The position numbers and the translations under genes are program-made. 64,000 nucleotides of DNA from Alkalimonas collagenimarina (GTDB lineage: Bacteria > Pseudomonadota > Gammaproteobacteria > Enterobacterales > Alteromonadaceae): the NCBI RefSeq assembly GCF_030717845.1, contig NZ_JAUZVZ010000006.1:124001-188000 (forward strand), given 5' to 3'. Below the pieces are notes generated by a model. That model did not search any database, was not told where the DNA came from, and worked only from the letters and a program-made list of their open reading frames with translations. Positions 1 through 9,493 of this stretch are shown piece after piece (the first letter of the stretch is position 1; every line of letters begins with the position of its first letter).

Positions 1-40
1 AGCAACACGGCGGTTCCACCCTGTCTATCCTTGTCTTTTA

Positions 41-67
41 CCCGGAGCCTTTGCTCCGGGTTTTTTT
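41..67 (+). terminator. Rho-independent terminator of the upstream gene
   Basis: A perfect 8-bp GC-rich stem (CCCGGAGC / GCTCCGGG, loop CTTT) is followed directly by seven T. The T run is on the plus-strand side only, so it ends a rightward transcript whose gene lies before the window. The T run overlaps the stop codon of mtnA, which comes from the other side. Confidence 0.9.
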
Positions 68-1091
68 ATGTCAGCCGGGTAAGCGCACCAGCGGCCACCG
101 CTGCTTGATCCAACACACCGCTATCCAGCACCCAGCCGGTCACCAGGCTGGCTGGCGTCACATCAAAAGCAGGGTTATAGACGGGAGCATCGGCCGGCGC
201 CCAGCAAATAGTACCGAAGCTGCCAGTAGCCCCGCGCACCTCATTCGCACTGCGCTGCTCAATCGGGATCTGGCTGCCATCGGGGCAATGTGGATCAACC
301 GTGGTATGAGGAGCCACCACGTAAAACGGGATCTGATGATACTTTGCCAATACAGCCAGACTGTAGGTACCGACTTTATTGGCAAAATCACCATTGGCCG
401 CAATGCGATCTGAACCAACGAAGATACGATCGACCTGACCACGCGCCATCAGCATCGCAGCCATATTGTCGCAAATTAACTGATAAGGAATACCTAATTG
501 CTGGCACTCCCAAGCCGTTAAGCGACCGCCTTGCAGCAAGGGTCTGGTCTCATCGACCCATAGCTGGATATTTTTTCCCTGCTGATGGGCTAACCGCACA
601 ACCCCCAAAGCGGTCCCAACGCCTGCCGTAGCAAGACCTCCGGTATTGCAGTGCGTCAGTAACTGCTCCCCCGGTTTCACCAAGGCGGCGCCATGTTCAG
701 CCATGTGCTGACAAAGCTCTACATCTTCTGAAAACAACTGCTCGGCACAAGCTACAGCGGTGGCAACAAAATCATCCGCTGCTAACGCTTGCAACATACA
801 ATCCAGATTATTCATCAGGTTCACTGCCGTTGGCCGGGCTAAACGCAGCGTTTCAGCATCCTGCCGCAACTGCTGCCGACTATCGCCCTGCTCAGCGCGG
901 TAAGCCAATAGCAAGCTTGCCGCAATGCCGATGGCCGGAGCACCGCGCACCTGAAGGTTTTGAATCAATTGCACCATCTCTGCAACAGTCTGGCATGGCA
1001 GCCATTGCTGTTGATGAGGTAGCAGAGTCTGGTCCAGAATGAACAACTGATTTTGTTCAGTCTTTATACTGAGACCGGTAAGATTTTTCAT
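66..1091 (-). CDS. mtnA: S-methyl-5-thioribose-1-phosphate isomerase MtnA
   Basis: MtnA converts methylthioribose-1-phosphate to methylthioribulose-1-phosphate in the cytosolic methionine salvage pathway. The 341-aa length is normal for the eIF2B-like isomerase family. Visible family motifs are RGAPAIG (49-55), HCNTGG with the likely catalytic Cys148, DETRPLLQG (180-188) and [10 protein letters not shown] with the likely catalytic Asp228. The Cys-to-Asp spacing of 80 residues matches the spacing I recall for the B. subtilis enzyme. It is divergent from mtnK, the kinase that makes its substrate. The 86-bp gap between the start codons carries a MetJ-box-like palindrome. The other salvage genes (mtnB, C, D) are not in this window. 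Confidence 0.95.
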   Translation of the reverse strand: MKNLTGLSIKTEQNQLFILDQTLLPHQQQWLPCQTVAEMVQLIQNLQVRGAPAIGIAASLLLAYRAEQGDSRQQLRQDAETLRLARPTAVNLMNNLDCMLQALAADDFVATAVACAEQLFSEDVELCQHMAEHGAALVKPGEQLLTHCNTGGLATAGVGTALGVVRLAHQQGKNIQLWVDETRPLLQGGRLTAWECQQLGIPYQLICDNMAAMLMARGQVDRIFVGSDRIAANGDFANKVGTYSLAVLAKYHQIPFYVVAPHTTVDPHCPDGSQIPIEQRSANEVRGATGSFGTICWAPADAPVYNPAFDVTPASLVTGWVLDSGVLDQAAVAAGALTRLT

Positions 1092-1113
1092 AGTCTATGC
1101 CTTATTTAGCCTT

Positions 1114-1134
1114 GCAGACGTCTAGAATGTCTGC
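1114..1134. promoter_or_regulatory. MetJ-box-like palindrome between mtnA and mtnK
   Basis: The mtnA-mtnK gap contains the exact 8-bp met box AGACGTCT (1116-1123) within a larger inverted repeat, GCAGAC / GTCTGC, spanning 1114-1134. MetJ normally binds two or more adjacent 8-bp boxes. Only the first box here is perfect, so calling it a MetJ operator is an inference. The site fits genes that recycle methylthioadenosine to methionine. Confidence 0.55.
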
Positions 1135-1177
1135 GATTATGCAGTTCTGTTTCTGTCCTGACAAGTCTGTGATCTCA

Positions 1178-2386
1178 ATGAGCGACTACCATACCTTTAC
1201 TATCGCCGATGCCAAAGCTTTTGCACTGGCTCATGGTGATACCTTTCGTGAAAGTGACTCTTTGGAAGCCGAAGAGTTTGGTGATGGCAACCTGAATCTT
1301 GTGTTTCGGGTAAAGAATGCTAACGGCCGCAGCCTGATCGTCAAACAGGCCCTGCCTTACGCCCGTTGCGTCGGAGAAAGCTGGCCGCTGACCATCGAAC
1401 GCGCTCGAATTGAAGCCGAAGTGCTACTACGTCATGGTCGTATTTGCCCTGAGCATACCGTTAAAGTGCTGCACTACGATGCCGGTGTTGCCGCCATAGT
1501 CATGGAAGATTTAGGTCAGCTGGCTATTTTGCGCAGCGAATTGGTCGCCGGTAAACAGTTCCCGCAGCTGGCTGACCAGCTTGCTTTGTATCTGGCTCGT
1601 ACGCTATTTTTTACCAGTGATTTCGTACTCAATGGTCTGCAAAAAAAAATCGAAGTGGCTCGTTTTATCAACCCGGAACTCTGCCTGATTACCGAAGATT
1701 TATTCTTTTCCGATCCGTACTGCAATCATGAACGCAATGCTATTCACCAGCCCATCATGCCACAGGCCCGTGAGCTGTGGCACGATGAAGCACTGCAGGC
1801 AGAGGTTGCCCGTTTAAAAGCCGATTTTTTGTCCAAGCCACAAGCGTTGTTGCATGGTGATATGCACAGCGGTAGTATTTTCATCAGCGCCGAACAATGC
1901 AAAGTGATCGACGCCGAGTTTGGTTTTTATGGCCCTATGGGCTTTGATGTCGGCAGCTTTATCGGCAATTTGCTGCTGAGCTATGCCGGTCAGTTTGGCT
2001 TGCAAGAAGATGCCGGGCGCCGACAGCAGCAGCAAGATTACTTGCTGCGCCAGATCGAAGACTTATGGCAGCACTTTAGCCATGAATTTACCCGGTTGAT
2101 GCAAACAGAGACTAAAGAAAACAGTTTCCGTAATAGTGAATACCAGCATTATTTCTTACAGCAACTACTCGCCGATAGCTTGGGCTACGCTGGCTGCGAA
2201 CTCATTCGCCGCACCGTCGGTTTGGCGCATGTGGCTGATTTAGAACAGATCCGTAACGAGCAACAGCGCGCCGCCTCTGAACGTTGGGCTTTAGCCTTGG
2301 GTCGCAGTTTGATCATGCAACGACAGCAGCTGACCACCATTCAACAGCTGCTGACGCTGGTGCGGCACCAGCAGTTACCGGCTTAA
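1178..2386 (+). CDS. mtnK: S-methyl-5-thioribose kinase MtnK
   Basis: MtnK phosphorylates methylthioribose with ATP to give the substrate of MtnA. The reading frame is open from 1097, but I choose the ATG at 1178 (protein starting MSDYHTF). It gives 402 aa, the usual family length, and the extra 27 residues of the longer form do not look like the family and would cover the operator-like site. Kinase signs are the Brenner-type motif HGDMH (226-230), SGSIF just after it, and DAEFGFYGPMGFD (245-257), which holds the metal-binding acidic residue. The gene meets the RND permease gene tail to tail, the stop codons overlapping by four bases. Confidence 0.93.
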   Translation: MSDYHTFTIADAKAFALAHGDTFRESDSLEAEEFGDGNLNLVFRVKNANGRSLIVKQALPYARCVGESWPLTIERARIEAEVLLRHGRICPEHTVKVLHYDAGVAAIVMEDLGQLAILRSELVAGKQFPQLADQLALYLARTLFFTSDFVLNGLQKKIEVARFINPELCLITEDLFFSDPYCNHERNAIHQPIMPQARELWHDEALQAEVARLKADFLSKPQALLHGDMHSGSIFISAEQCKVIDAEFGFYGPMGFDVGSFIGNLLLSYAGQFGLQEDAGRRQQQQDYLLRQIEDLWQHFSHEFTRLMQTETKENSFRNSEYQHYFLQQLLADSLGYAGCELIRRTVGLAHVADLEQIRNEQQRAASERWALALGRSLIMQRQQLTTIQQLLTLVRHQQLPA

Positions 2387-5300
2387 AGCGATGTTGCTTT
2401 TCGCCGTTGCTGCCACTGCATCACCGTCACCAATAGTGAAGGTAAAAAAGTCAGTGCAATCACGGTAGAGCACACTAAGCCTGTCAGCACAATAATACCT
2501 AAACCACGATAGAGTTCTGTACCGGCCCCCGGGAGTAACACCAGGGGTGCCAGGCCAAAAATGGTGGTAGCCGTCGACATCAATATAGGCCGCAGCCGGG
2601 TGGCCACAGCGGCTTGCACAGCCTCGACCACTGACACGTTATTTTCTGTCAGGTTTTTACGACTTTGATCGACAATCAGAATCGGATTGTTCACCACGGT
2701 GCCTAATAAAATCAGAAAACCCAGCATAGTAATCATATCAAATGGCTGCTGAAAACCATTCATGCCGAGCATGCTGAACAGCTGACCCACTCCATTGATA
2801 CTAATTAACCCCAGCAAACCACCGGCTAAACCTAAAGGCACAGTGGCCAGAATAAACAAGGGATAGCCCCAATGCGTAAAAATGGCCACCAGCAGTAAAT
2901 AAATCAGCACAACAGCGATGACAAAATTACCTGCCAGCGCGGTCCGGGTGGCATCCAGTTGATCCGCCGCGCCACTAATTGCAATCGACACCCCTTGCTC
3001 GATATGTCCATCCTGCTGTAATTGTGGCACCAACTGTTGTTGCACAAGTGCAACTGCCGTTTCCAACGCCACAGAGCGAGGGGGAATGATGTACAAGGTG
3101 ACGGTTCGACGACCATCCACCCGGCGTAAATTATCGCTATCCGCGACCTCGTTTAAATCCGCTAATGCATTAAGTGGCAACACACTGCCCTGAGGTGTTA
3201 GTACAGGGGCCTGAGCCAAAGCAGCTAAACTTTGTTGCTGACCAGCATCACTAAACAGAAAAATATCAATCTTGTCATCCAGTAAGAAAAACTCATCGAC
3301 AAAAGCGCCATCACTTAAAGCCGCGACAGCAAAGCCGAAATCAGTAGCGCTGAAGTTAAGCTCAGCCAACCGATCCCAACGAGGCCGGATCTCAATCAAC
3401 TGCTGATCCAACGATAACGATGAAGGGTCGGAATTCAACTGAGGATTATCAAATAATGCCTCGGCAGCACGATAGGCGGCTTCTGCCGTTCGATAAAGGC
3501 TGGCCAGATCGGGCCCTGATATATCCAACGCAACCGCACGGGTACCGCCATCATTACTTGAAATAATCGAACCACGCGAAGAAAATGCCCGCATGCCCGG
3601 GTACTGACGAAATAACTCGGTCATGGCCGTCATCATGGCATCAATATCTTGTGGTCTGGTCGGCTCGCTTAACACCCGAATTCGACCAACAGATACACTC
3701 AATGAATAGTATTGCAACGATGGCATGCTGGTTTCACCCCGATCAAACCGGCTTGGGTCTGCTTCGACCTGCTCAGTCAGAAAAGCCTTCAGTTCATCGG
3801 CTATCAGTGCCATTTCTGACAAATTATACCCAGGGGGCGCAATCATGGAGGAAAATGCTTTCGGCTCCTCTCCTTCAGGCAAATACTCTGCCGGTGGCAT
3901 TAACCACCAGGCCCCACCCAGCACCAACAGTACGGTAAAAAAGATACAGCTCAGTCTGGCCCGGCTGCTGGCGATCAGGCGGGATATCAGGCCGAACAAG
4001 CGGCCATTGGCAATGCCTGACTTGCCTTCCTGCTGACTAGCCTGACCGCCAAACCCCAAGCGGGCTATAGCCGCCGGGATCACATAAATCGCCACCAACA
4101 TTGAAGCGATTATGGCCGCGGCTATCGCTATGGCAATATCTGAATACAACTGTCCGGCTTCTTGTTGAATAAACAAAATCGGTGCAAACACCAATACCGT
4201 AGTCATCGTAGAGGCCAATACCGCAGGCCACACATCACGAACCCCCTCTAAAGCTGCATCCATTCGAGCCAAGCCTCGTCGTCTGGCTTGCTCAATACTC
4301 TCCAACACAACGATGGAGTTATCCACCGTCATGCCAATGGCAAAAGCAATACCAGCCAGTGAGATCACGTTGATCGTACGGTTAAACAACAATAAGCCGA
4401 GAAAAGCAGCAATAGTACAAATAGGAATGCCGATCACCGCGACTAAGGTTGCCCGCCCCGACCGTAGAAACAGATACATGACCAAGGTTGCCAGTAAGGC
4501 CCCTAACACCAAATTGGTCCAGACACTTCGCAGCGAGTCCTCAACATAGCGCACATCATCACTGGATAAGCTCAAGCGTAAACCATTGGGGATCAACAAG
4601 TCCTGATTTATCCGCTCTACTTCAGGAAGCATGGCGTTTTTAATATCAATGACATTGGAACCGCTTTCTCGCCGCACCGACAAACTGAGCGAACGCTCGC
4701 CGTTGGCAAATGCTAAATCACGTACTTCAAAATGATCCAGTTTTACAAGAGCCACATCTTTCAGACGGATGAGAGAGCCTTCTCGTTGCAGTAGAATCAA
4801 CTCTTCAAGTTCAGATAAGTCATCGAAACGGCCAACCACCCGCAGTAAATAACGACGCTTCCCGCTATCAATATCTCCTGCGGAAGCATCCCGATTCCGG
4901 TTTCGAATCGCCTGACGCACGTCCAACATACTAATGCCACGCTGTGCTAAGCGCGATGGATCCACCAGAATTTGGATTTGTCTGGCTGCGCCACCACTCA
5001 CTCCAACTTCAGATACACCAGCCACTCGTTCCATCCGGGGTCGAACATAATCTTCAGCAAAATCGCGCACCATATCCATATCTAGCCCGAGCGGGTTGCC
5101 AGGTTCCGGCATCAGACGGAAATACATAAATGCATTGCTGGAAAAAGAACTGCTGAACAAGCGTGGTTGATCAACATTTTCTGGATAATTTCTGACCTGA
5201 CTAAGGGCATTACTAACACGGATCATCGCTTCATTGATATCCACCCCAAATGGGAATTCCAACTCGATACTTGCCGAGCCGGTTTGGGCTTGAGAAATCA

Positions 5301-5532
5301 TTCGCTGTAAATTTGGCAAGGTACGCAAATAACGCTCTTGTTCAATGAGTATTTCTTTTTCTATATCTTGTGGCGTAGCACCTGGCCAGCCGGTCACAAC
5401 ACTAATGGTACGGACCTCTAAATCAGGGATCATCTGTACAGGGATCCGAAGCGCAGCCGTAATACCTAGTACGACAATAATTAATACCAGTACCGTTAAA
5501 ATAGTCCCTCGACGCAGTCCAGCTTCAAGCAT
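2383..5532 (-). CDS. RND efflux transporter permease subunit
   Basis: This is a 1049-aa inner-membrane proton/drug antiporter of the RND superfamily (HAE-1/AcrB-like), working with the adaptor encoded just upstream and an outer-membrane channel not found here. The layout is canonical: a first membrane span at about residues 10-30, a large periplasmic loop, a block of spans around 340-500, a second periplasmic loop, and a final block of spans to the end. The TM4 motif GMTVDNSIVV carries the conserved proton-relay aspartate, although the second Asp of the AcrB pair is Asn here. The substrate cannot be told from sequence. Confidence 0.93.
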   Translation of the reverse strand: MLEAGLRRGTILTVLVLIIVVLGITAALRIPVQMIPDLEVRTISVVTGWPGATPQDIEKEILIEQERYLRTLPNLQRMISQAQTGSASIELEFPFGVDINEAMIRVSNALSQVRNYPENVDQPRLFSSSFSSNAFMYFRLMPEPGNPLGLDMDMVRDFAEDYVRPRMERVAGVSEVGVSGGAARQIQILVDPSRLAQRGISMLDVRQAIRNRNRDASAGDIDSGKRRYLLRVVGRFDDLSELEELILLQREGSLIRLKDVALVKLDHFEVRDLAFANGERSLSLSVRRESGSNVIDIKNAMLPEVERINQDLLIPNGLRLSLSSDDVRYVEDSLRSVWTNLVLGALLATLVMYLFLRSGRATLVAVIGIPICTIAAFLGLLLFNRTINVISLAGIAFAIGMTVDNSIVVLESIEQARRRGLARMDAALEGVRDVWPAVLASTMTTVLVFAPILFIQQEAGQLYSDIAIAIAAAIIASMLVAIYVIPAAIARLGFGGQASQQEGKSGIANGRLFGLISRLIASSRARLSCIFFTVLLVLGGAWWLMPPAEYLPEGEEPKAFSSMIAPPGYNLSEMALIADELKAFLTEQVEADPSRFDRGETSMPSLQYYSLSVSVGRIRVLSEPTRPQDIDAMMTAMTELFRQYPGMRAFSSRGSIISSNDGGTRAVALDISGPDLASLYRTAEAAYRAAEALFDNPQLNSDPSSLSLDQQLIEIRPRWDRLAELNFSATDFGFAVAALSDGAFVDEFFLLDDKIDIFLFSDAGQQQSLAALAQAPVLTPQGSVLPLNALADLNEVADSDNLRRVDGRRTVTLYIIPPRSVALETAVALVQQQLVPQLQQDGHIEQGVSIAISGAADQLDATRTALAGNFVIAVVLIYLLLVAIFTHWGYPLFILATVPLGLAGGLLGLISINGVGQLFSMLGMNGFQQPFDMITMLGFLILLGTVVNNPILIVDQSRKNLTENNVSVVEAVQAAVATRLRPILMSTATTIFGLAPLVLLPGAGTELYRGLGIIVLTGLVCSTVIALTFLPSLLVTVMQWQQRRKATSL

Positions 5533-5549
5533 GATGTATACTCCCTTGC

Positions 5550-6623
5550 TTATCGAGCCTGATCACGTAACTGCACAGACTGACCATCTCGCAACAACTC
5601 ATTGCCCCTTACCACTACGGCCTCACCATCCGGTAAGCCACTGAGTACTTCAACGCCTTGGCTATTTGAGCGGCCAAGACTGACCAGACGCCGGTAGGCC
5701 ACCTCATCTTTCACAGAAAATAAGCTGTAGCTGCCATCAGGATGTCTTAAAATAGCATCGCGTGAGACTACCTTTACCTGACGATCAGTCACTGGCAGTT
5801 CAATTATCGCGGTTGCGGAGGCTCCCGGTAATAAAAATGGGTATTCAACAGGTAACTGTATTCGTAACAGAAAACTGCGATTGGCACTATCCATCACCGG
5901 AACCTTCGCCTGAATTTCTCCTGCGACCTCCGAATCTGCAGCCTGATCACTTCGAACACGAACTCTAGTCGCTGAGGTAATGGCCTGGAAATGCTCCTGA
6001 GGCACCTGCACATCAAGCCGAAGTGGGTGCAAAGCAACCAATTGCAGCACAGTGGTTCCCCGATTAACCCACTCGCCTACTTCAGCTTGTTTTCTGGCTA
6101 TTACTCCTGAAAAAGGAGCAATAAGCGTATGACGCTGTACCAACTCCTTCTGTTGCAACATCGAAGCAACAGCTTGCTCCAGAGTAGCCTGCGCTTTATC
6201 TAAATCAGCACTGCGTATAGCCAGCTCACTTTCCGGGAATAAATTCTGTGCAGTTAACTTTTCAGCTTCGCGGAACAGACGTTTCGCCTCGATCAACTCA
6301 GCATCCATCAGCGTCACCATCGCTTGTAACTGACTCAATTGATGATTAGCAAGTGCGGTATCCAGTTGCAATAAAACCTGCCCGGCTTCGACATGATCAC
6401 CCGCATCGACCATCACCGCAGCAACAAGACCCTCAGTACGAGCTGATAAATCCGAACGTTGTAAGGCGTTCAAGGTTCCAGTCAATCTGAGTTCCTGTTG
6501 CAAATCCTTACTCTGGGGCATTGCAACATCAACCACAGCGTTATCAGCTTTGGCCACCCCAACCACTGCCATCGCAAACAGAGCAAGGTACCAAGATACA
6601 GCGCTATAGCGAAAACCCATCAT
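5550..6623 (-). CDS. RND efflux periplasmic adaptor (membrane fusion protein)
   Basis: A 357-aa periplasmic adaptor linking the RND permease to an outer-membrane channel. It has an N-terminal signal sequence (about residues 1-26), a lipoyl/barrel-sandwich half (VDAGDHVEAGQVLLQLD), an alpha-helical hairpin (about 95-165), the second lipoyl half (LIAPFSGVIARKQAEVGEWV) and C-terminal beta-barrel and membrane-proximal domains. It is the first gene of a two-gene operon, 17 bp before the permease. No TetR or MarR regulator lies beside it. The upstream gap holds an 18-bp palindrome that could be its operator. Confidence 0.92.
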   Translation of the reverse strand: MMGFRYSAVSWYLALFAMAVVGVAKADNAVVDVAMPQSKDLQQELRLTGTLNALQRSDLSARTEGLVAAVMVDAGDHVEAGQVLLQLDTALANHQLSQLQAMVTLMDAELIEAKRLFREAEKLTAQNLFPESELAIRSADLDKAQATLEQAVASMLQQKELVQRHTLIAPFSGVIARKQAEVGEWVNRGTTVLQLVALHPLRLDVQVPQEHFQAITSATRVRVRSDQAADSEVAGEIQAKVPVMDSANRSFLLRIQLPVEYPFLLPGASATAIIELPVTDRQVKVVSRDAILRHPDGSYSLFSVKDEVAYRRLVSLGRSNSQGVEVLSGLPDGEAVVVRGNELLRDGQSVQLRDQAR

Positions 6624-6710
6624 CCTCTCCCCATCATAAATAAGAATAATTCTTGTTTACTGCTTAGTATGCAACATAACATCTGCGGAATCACTTTTTA
6701 TTGCATTAAA

Positions 6711-6728
6711 GACATGACCTATCATGTC
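6711..6728. promoter_or_regulatory. 18-bp perfect palindrome between divergent efflux operons
   Basis: The sequence GACATGA-CCTA-TCATGTC is a perfect inverted repeat (7-bp arms, 4-bp spacer). It lies 88 bp before the RND adaptor start and about 150 bp before the ABC exporter start. Its size and symmetry fit the operator of a dimeric regulator controlling one or both efflux operons. No regulator gene is adjacent, so the protein that binds it is unknown. A second, AT-rich inverted repeat (TTTAATT / AATTAAA) lies at 6771-6796. Confidence 0.45.
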
Positions 6729-6879
6729 AAATATCCTTAGACATTGATCTGCTGGCATGGACAATCTTGCTTTAATTACAAACTGTTACAATTAAATCAA
6801 CTGTTGGCAAATCTCTTTATCCTTTATCTGCGTTTTTATGGCAGAATCTCTTGTTTTACGTAACCAAGTGATGTTATGG

Positions 6880-7557
6880 ATGATACGCGCACAGCAATTA
6901 AATAAGACCTTTGGTCAAGGGGATAATCAGGTCATTGCACTGCATGGCGTTGACCTCACCATTTCTGAAAATGAATTCGTGGCCATCATGGGTACTTCTG
7001 GTTCAGGTAAATCGACCTTGATGAATATTCTTGGTTGTCTGGATACTCCCACCAGTGGCAGCTATCAGTTGGCCGGGCAAGATGTGGCTAGTCTCAGTGA
7101 TGAGGCGCTCTCAGCTATTCGCAATCAATCTATTGGCTTTATCTTCCAATCCTTTCATTTGTTACCACGCTTAAGTGCGCAGCAGAATGTGGCATTGCCT
7201 CTGCGTTACAGTGCTATTGAAGAAGCAGCAGCACTAGCCAAAGCAGCCATACTGCTCGATCGCGTTGGCCTCGGGCATCGTATGGAGCATAAGCCACATG
7301 AAATGTCTGGTGGCCAGCGGCAACGGGTCGCAATCGCCCGGGCACTTATTAACGATCCGAAAGTGATTTTTGCCGACGAACCTACTGGTAATCTGGACAG
7401 TAAAACATCGGATGAAATTATGCAGTTACTCAACGAGCTGCATCAGCAGGGCAATACCATCGTCATGGTGACGCATGAAGATGAAATTGCGGCCCACGCC
7501 AAGCGCGTGATCCGCATGCGCGATGGCATCATATTGGAGGATAGCTCATGTGGTTAA
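6880..7557 (+). CDS. ABC transporter ATP-binding protein, MacB/LolD type
   Basis: This is the cytoplasmic ATPase of an exporter of the MacB/LolD class. It shows Walker [10 protein letters not shown], the Q-loop in FIFQSFHLL, the signature [15 protein letters not shown], Walker [14 protein letters not shown] and the switch histidine in MVTHE. I start at the ATG at 6880 ([11 protein letters not shown]), which matches how the family usually begins. In-frame ATGs at 6838 and 6871 would add 14 or 3 residues, and none of the three has a strong Shine-Dalgarno. The gene opens a five-gene operon with overlapping stops and starts, and its end overlaps the next start by 10 bp. Confidence 0.93.
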   Translation: MIRAQQLNKTFGQGDNQVIALHGVDLTISENEFVAIMGTSGSGKSTLMNILGCLDTPTSGSYQLAGQDVASLSDEALSAIRNQSIGFIFQSFHLLPRLSAQQNVALPLRYSAIEEAAALAKAAILLDRVGLGHRMEHKPHEMSGGQRQRVAIARALINDPKVIFADEPTGNLDSKTSDEIMQLLNELHQQGNTIVMVTHEDEIAAHAKRVIRMRDGIILEDSSCG

Positions 7558-8498
7558 CTGCCTTTAGTTTTAGTTTGGCCATCAGCATGGCTGGAGTGAC
7601 TGGTTCCAATAGCCCGGTCTTGCTAACCGGCACTCTGCAGTCACAAACCAAACAAAATGTGGTCTCGCCCATGACCGATAATTGGCGGGTGCAGGTGCAG
7701 TGGTTAAAGCCAGAGGGTGAAGCTGTAGTCGCAGGCGAGCGGGTTGCAGTATTCGATGCCGGCTCCTTGCAAAGCACCATTGAGCGGCTCAAAACCCAAG
7801 TCGATAGCGCCAATGAGCAACTGAATAAACTGACCATTCAACATCAGCTAACGGTGATGGAGGCTGAGTATGAGGTCGAGCGCCGCCAGTTGCTGCTGGA
7901 AAAAGCCAGTATCGATGCTGCGATCCCATTGGAGAATATCAGTCACTACGATTATGAGTTATATCAACTAGACCATCGCCGGGCCGAAACCGAACTGGAA
8001 AAAGCAAAAAAAGCGCTGGTACTTGCTCAGGTGGCACAACAAACCGAATTAACTAAGCAGCAACTGCAAATCGACCAACAATTAGAAGAGCTGGCCGATA
8101 CCGAGCAACAGCTGGATGCGATGAGCGTCTACGCCAACTTTGATGGTGCTTTTACTTACGGCACCCATCCTTGGTATGGCACCAAGGTATTTTCTGGTAT
8201 GACTGCCCAACCCGGCTGGTTGATTGGGCAGGTGCAACCACTGACAGATTTAACTATCGAGGCTTGGGTGTACGAAGCCGATGTGGCCGCTGTTCAACAG
8301 GCCGAAAGCTTGACCGCTCGCTTTGATATTGCCGCCGAACATCCTTTTTCTGTCCGTTTACATAGTCTGGCGCAACAAGGTGAGCAGCGCCGGCAATGGG
8401 GACCAGGCTTGTATTATCGGGCAGAGTTTCATAGTTCCGAATGGCCAGTAAACAATCCTCGGCTAGGGATGGGTTTGTTGCTGGAGGTGCAGCCATGA
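7548..8498 (+). CDS. First HlyD-like adaptor of the ABC exporter operon
   Basis: A 316-aa periplasmic adaptor-like protein. The N-terminus (about 1-20) is hydrophobic and looks like a signal peptide or anchor, with no lipobox. A lipoyl-like segment around 45-70 is followed by a long coiled-coil region (about 80-185, rich in Glu, Gln and Lys) and a beta-barrel-like C-terminal part. The start has a good Shine-Dalgarno (GGAGG) and lies inside the end of the ATPase gene. The stop overlaps the start of the next adaptor, so the genes are probably translationally coupled. It is the most divergent of the three adaptors, and its separate role is not known. Confidence 0.8.
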   Translation: MWLTAFSFSLAISMAGVTGSNSPVLLTGTLQSQTKQNVVSPMTDNWRVQVQWLKPEGEAVVAGERVAVFDAGSLQSTIERLKTQVDSANEQLNKLTIQHQLTVMEAEYEVERRQLLLEKASIDAAIPLENISHYDYELYQLDHRRAETELEKAKKALVLAQVAQQTELTKQQLQIDQQLEELADTEQQLDAMSVYANFDGAFTYGTHPWYGTKVFSGMTAQPGWLIGQVQPLTDLTIEAWVYEADVAAVQQAESLTARFDIAAEHPFSVRLHSLAQQGEQRRQWGPGLYYRAEFHSSEWPVNNPRLGMGLLLEVQP

Positions 8499-9493
8499 TC
8501 CGTCTGTATAGCCTGTTGTTTGTGTTGCTGATGGTGACGGCTTGCCAGCCCGATGAAACCGCAACGACAAGCCAGCAACGCCAGCAGATCCGAGCCACCG
8601 GCGAGCTGTACGCAGAGCAAACCCAGCAAATCTCGCCACCCAGTGTGTCACGCATGTGGCAATACTCCATTCAGCAGATGGCTCCTGAATCCAGCATGAT
8701 CGAGGCTGGTGCTGTGGTGGTCGCTTTTGCTGGCCAGACGGTACAGGACGAGCTGCGCAATCAACAAATGGAGCTAAGTAGTGTGCAAAAAGAACTGGCC
8801 AATCAGCTCCAACAAGATGAACAACGGCATGAAGAATTAAAACTGACCCTGGCTGAACGTGACATGGAGTACGACCGCTATAAACGACGAGCCGAGATTG
8901 TCGATCATTCCCGCTCGGCTAATGATAGGGCCAAAGCACAAATTGATTATACCATCGCCCGCAATCAACGGACGCTGGCCGAAGCCCGGCTGAACTTTCA
9001 TCAGCAGCAGCGCGAGATTGAAGCTCAGTTGCTGCAATCCCGTATTGCCCGCTTGCAATCGGAGGTATCGCGCTCACAACGGGAACTCGCCAGCCTACAA
9101 GTCAAAGCCCCCTTTGCTGGCATGGTGTTGTATATACCCAACCACCAGGGTGAAAAATCATCGGTAGGTGATAATGTCCAATTTGGTCAACCGGTTGCAG
9201 CCGTAAGCTTACTGGATACGCTAAAAATCAGAGCTGAGCTGGATGAGATTGATTTGCGTGACGTTCAAATTGGTCAGCGCGTGCATATTTCTCTGGATGC
9301 ATTACCAGATCGCAGCTTTAGTGGTGTCATCGAAGATCTGGGCCGTGCCGTTCGGGATAAATCGCGGGAACAACTGAGCCGGGTCATTGAAGCTACCATT
9401 GCTTTTGACGTGCTGGAGCCAGAGCTGATGCGCCCGGGAATGACCGCCCGATTGGCCATTCAGCTACGTGATGATGCGGAGGACACCGAATGA
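8495..9493 (+). CDS. Second adaptor of the ABC exporter operon, lipoprotein
   Basis: A 332-aa HlyD/MFP-family adaptor. I start at the ATG at 8495, preceded by GGAGGTG and overlapping the previous stop as ATGA. This gives a lipoprotein signal, MIRLYSLLFVLLMVTAC, with the modified Cys at residue 17. The longer open frame from 8441 would bury this signal. A lipoyl-like region, a long coiled coil (about residues 80-200) and the family segment KAPFAGMVLYIPN follow, then barrel domains including IRAELDEIDL. Its stop overlaps the start of the third adaptor. Confidence 0.86.
   Translation: MIRLYSLLFVLLMVTACQPDETATTSQQRQQIRATGELYAEQTQQISPPSVSRMWQYSIQQMAPESSMIEAGAVVVAFAGQTVQDELRNQQMELSSVQKELANQLQQDEQRHEELKLTLAERDMEYDRYKRRAEIVDHSRSANDRAKAQIDYTIARNQRTLAEARLNFHQQQREIEAQLLQSRIARLQSEVSRSQRELASLQVKAPFAGMVLYIPNHQGEKSSVGDNVQFGQPVAAVSLLDTLKIRAELDEIDLRDVQIGQRVHISLDALPDRSFSGVIEDLGRAVRDKSREQLSRVIEATIAFDVLEPELMRPGMTARLAIQLRDDAEDTE

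Noticed and set aside
1-40. Possible tRNA or rRNA 3' end at the window start
   Set aside because: The 40 bases before the terminator do not form a T-arm or acceptor stem I can recognise. Too short to classify.
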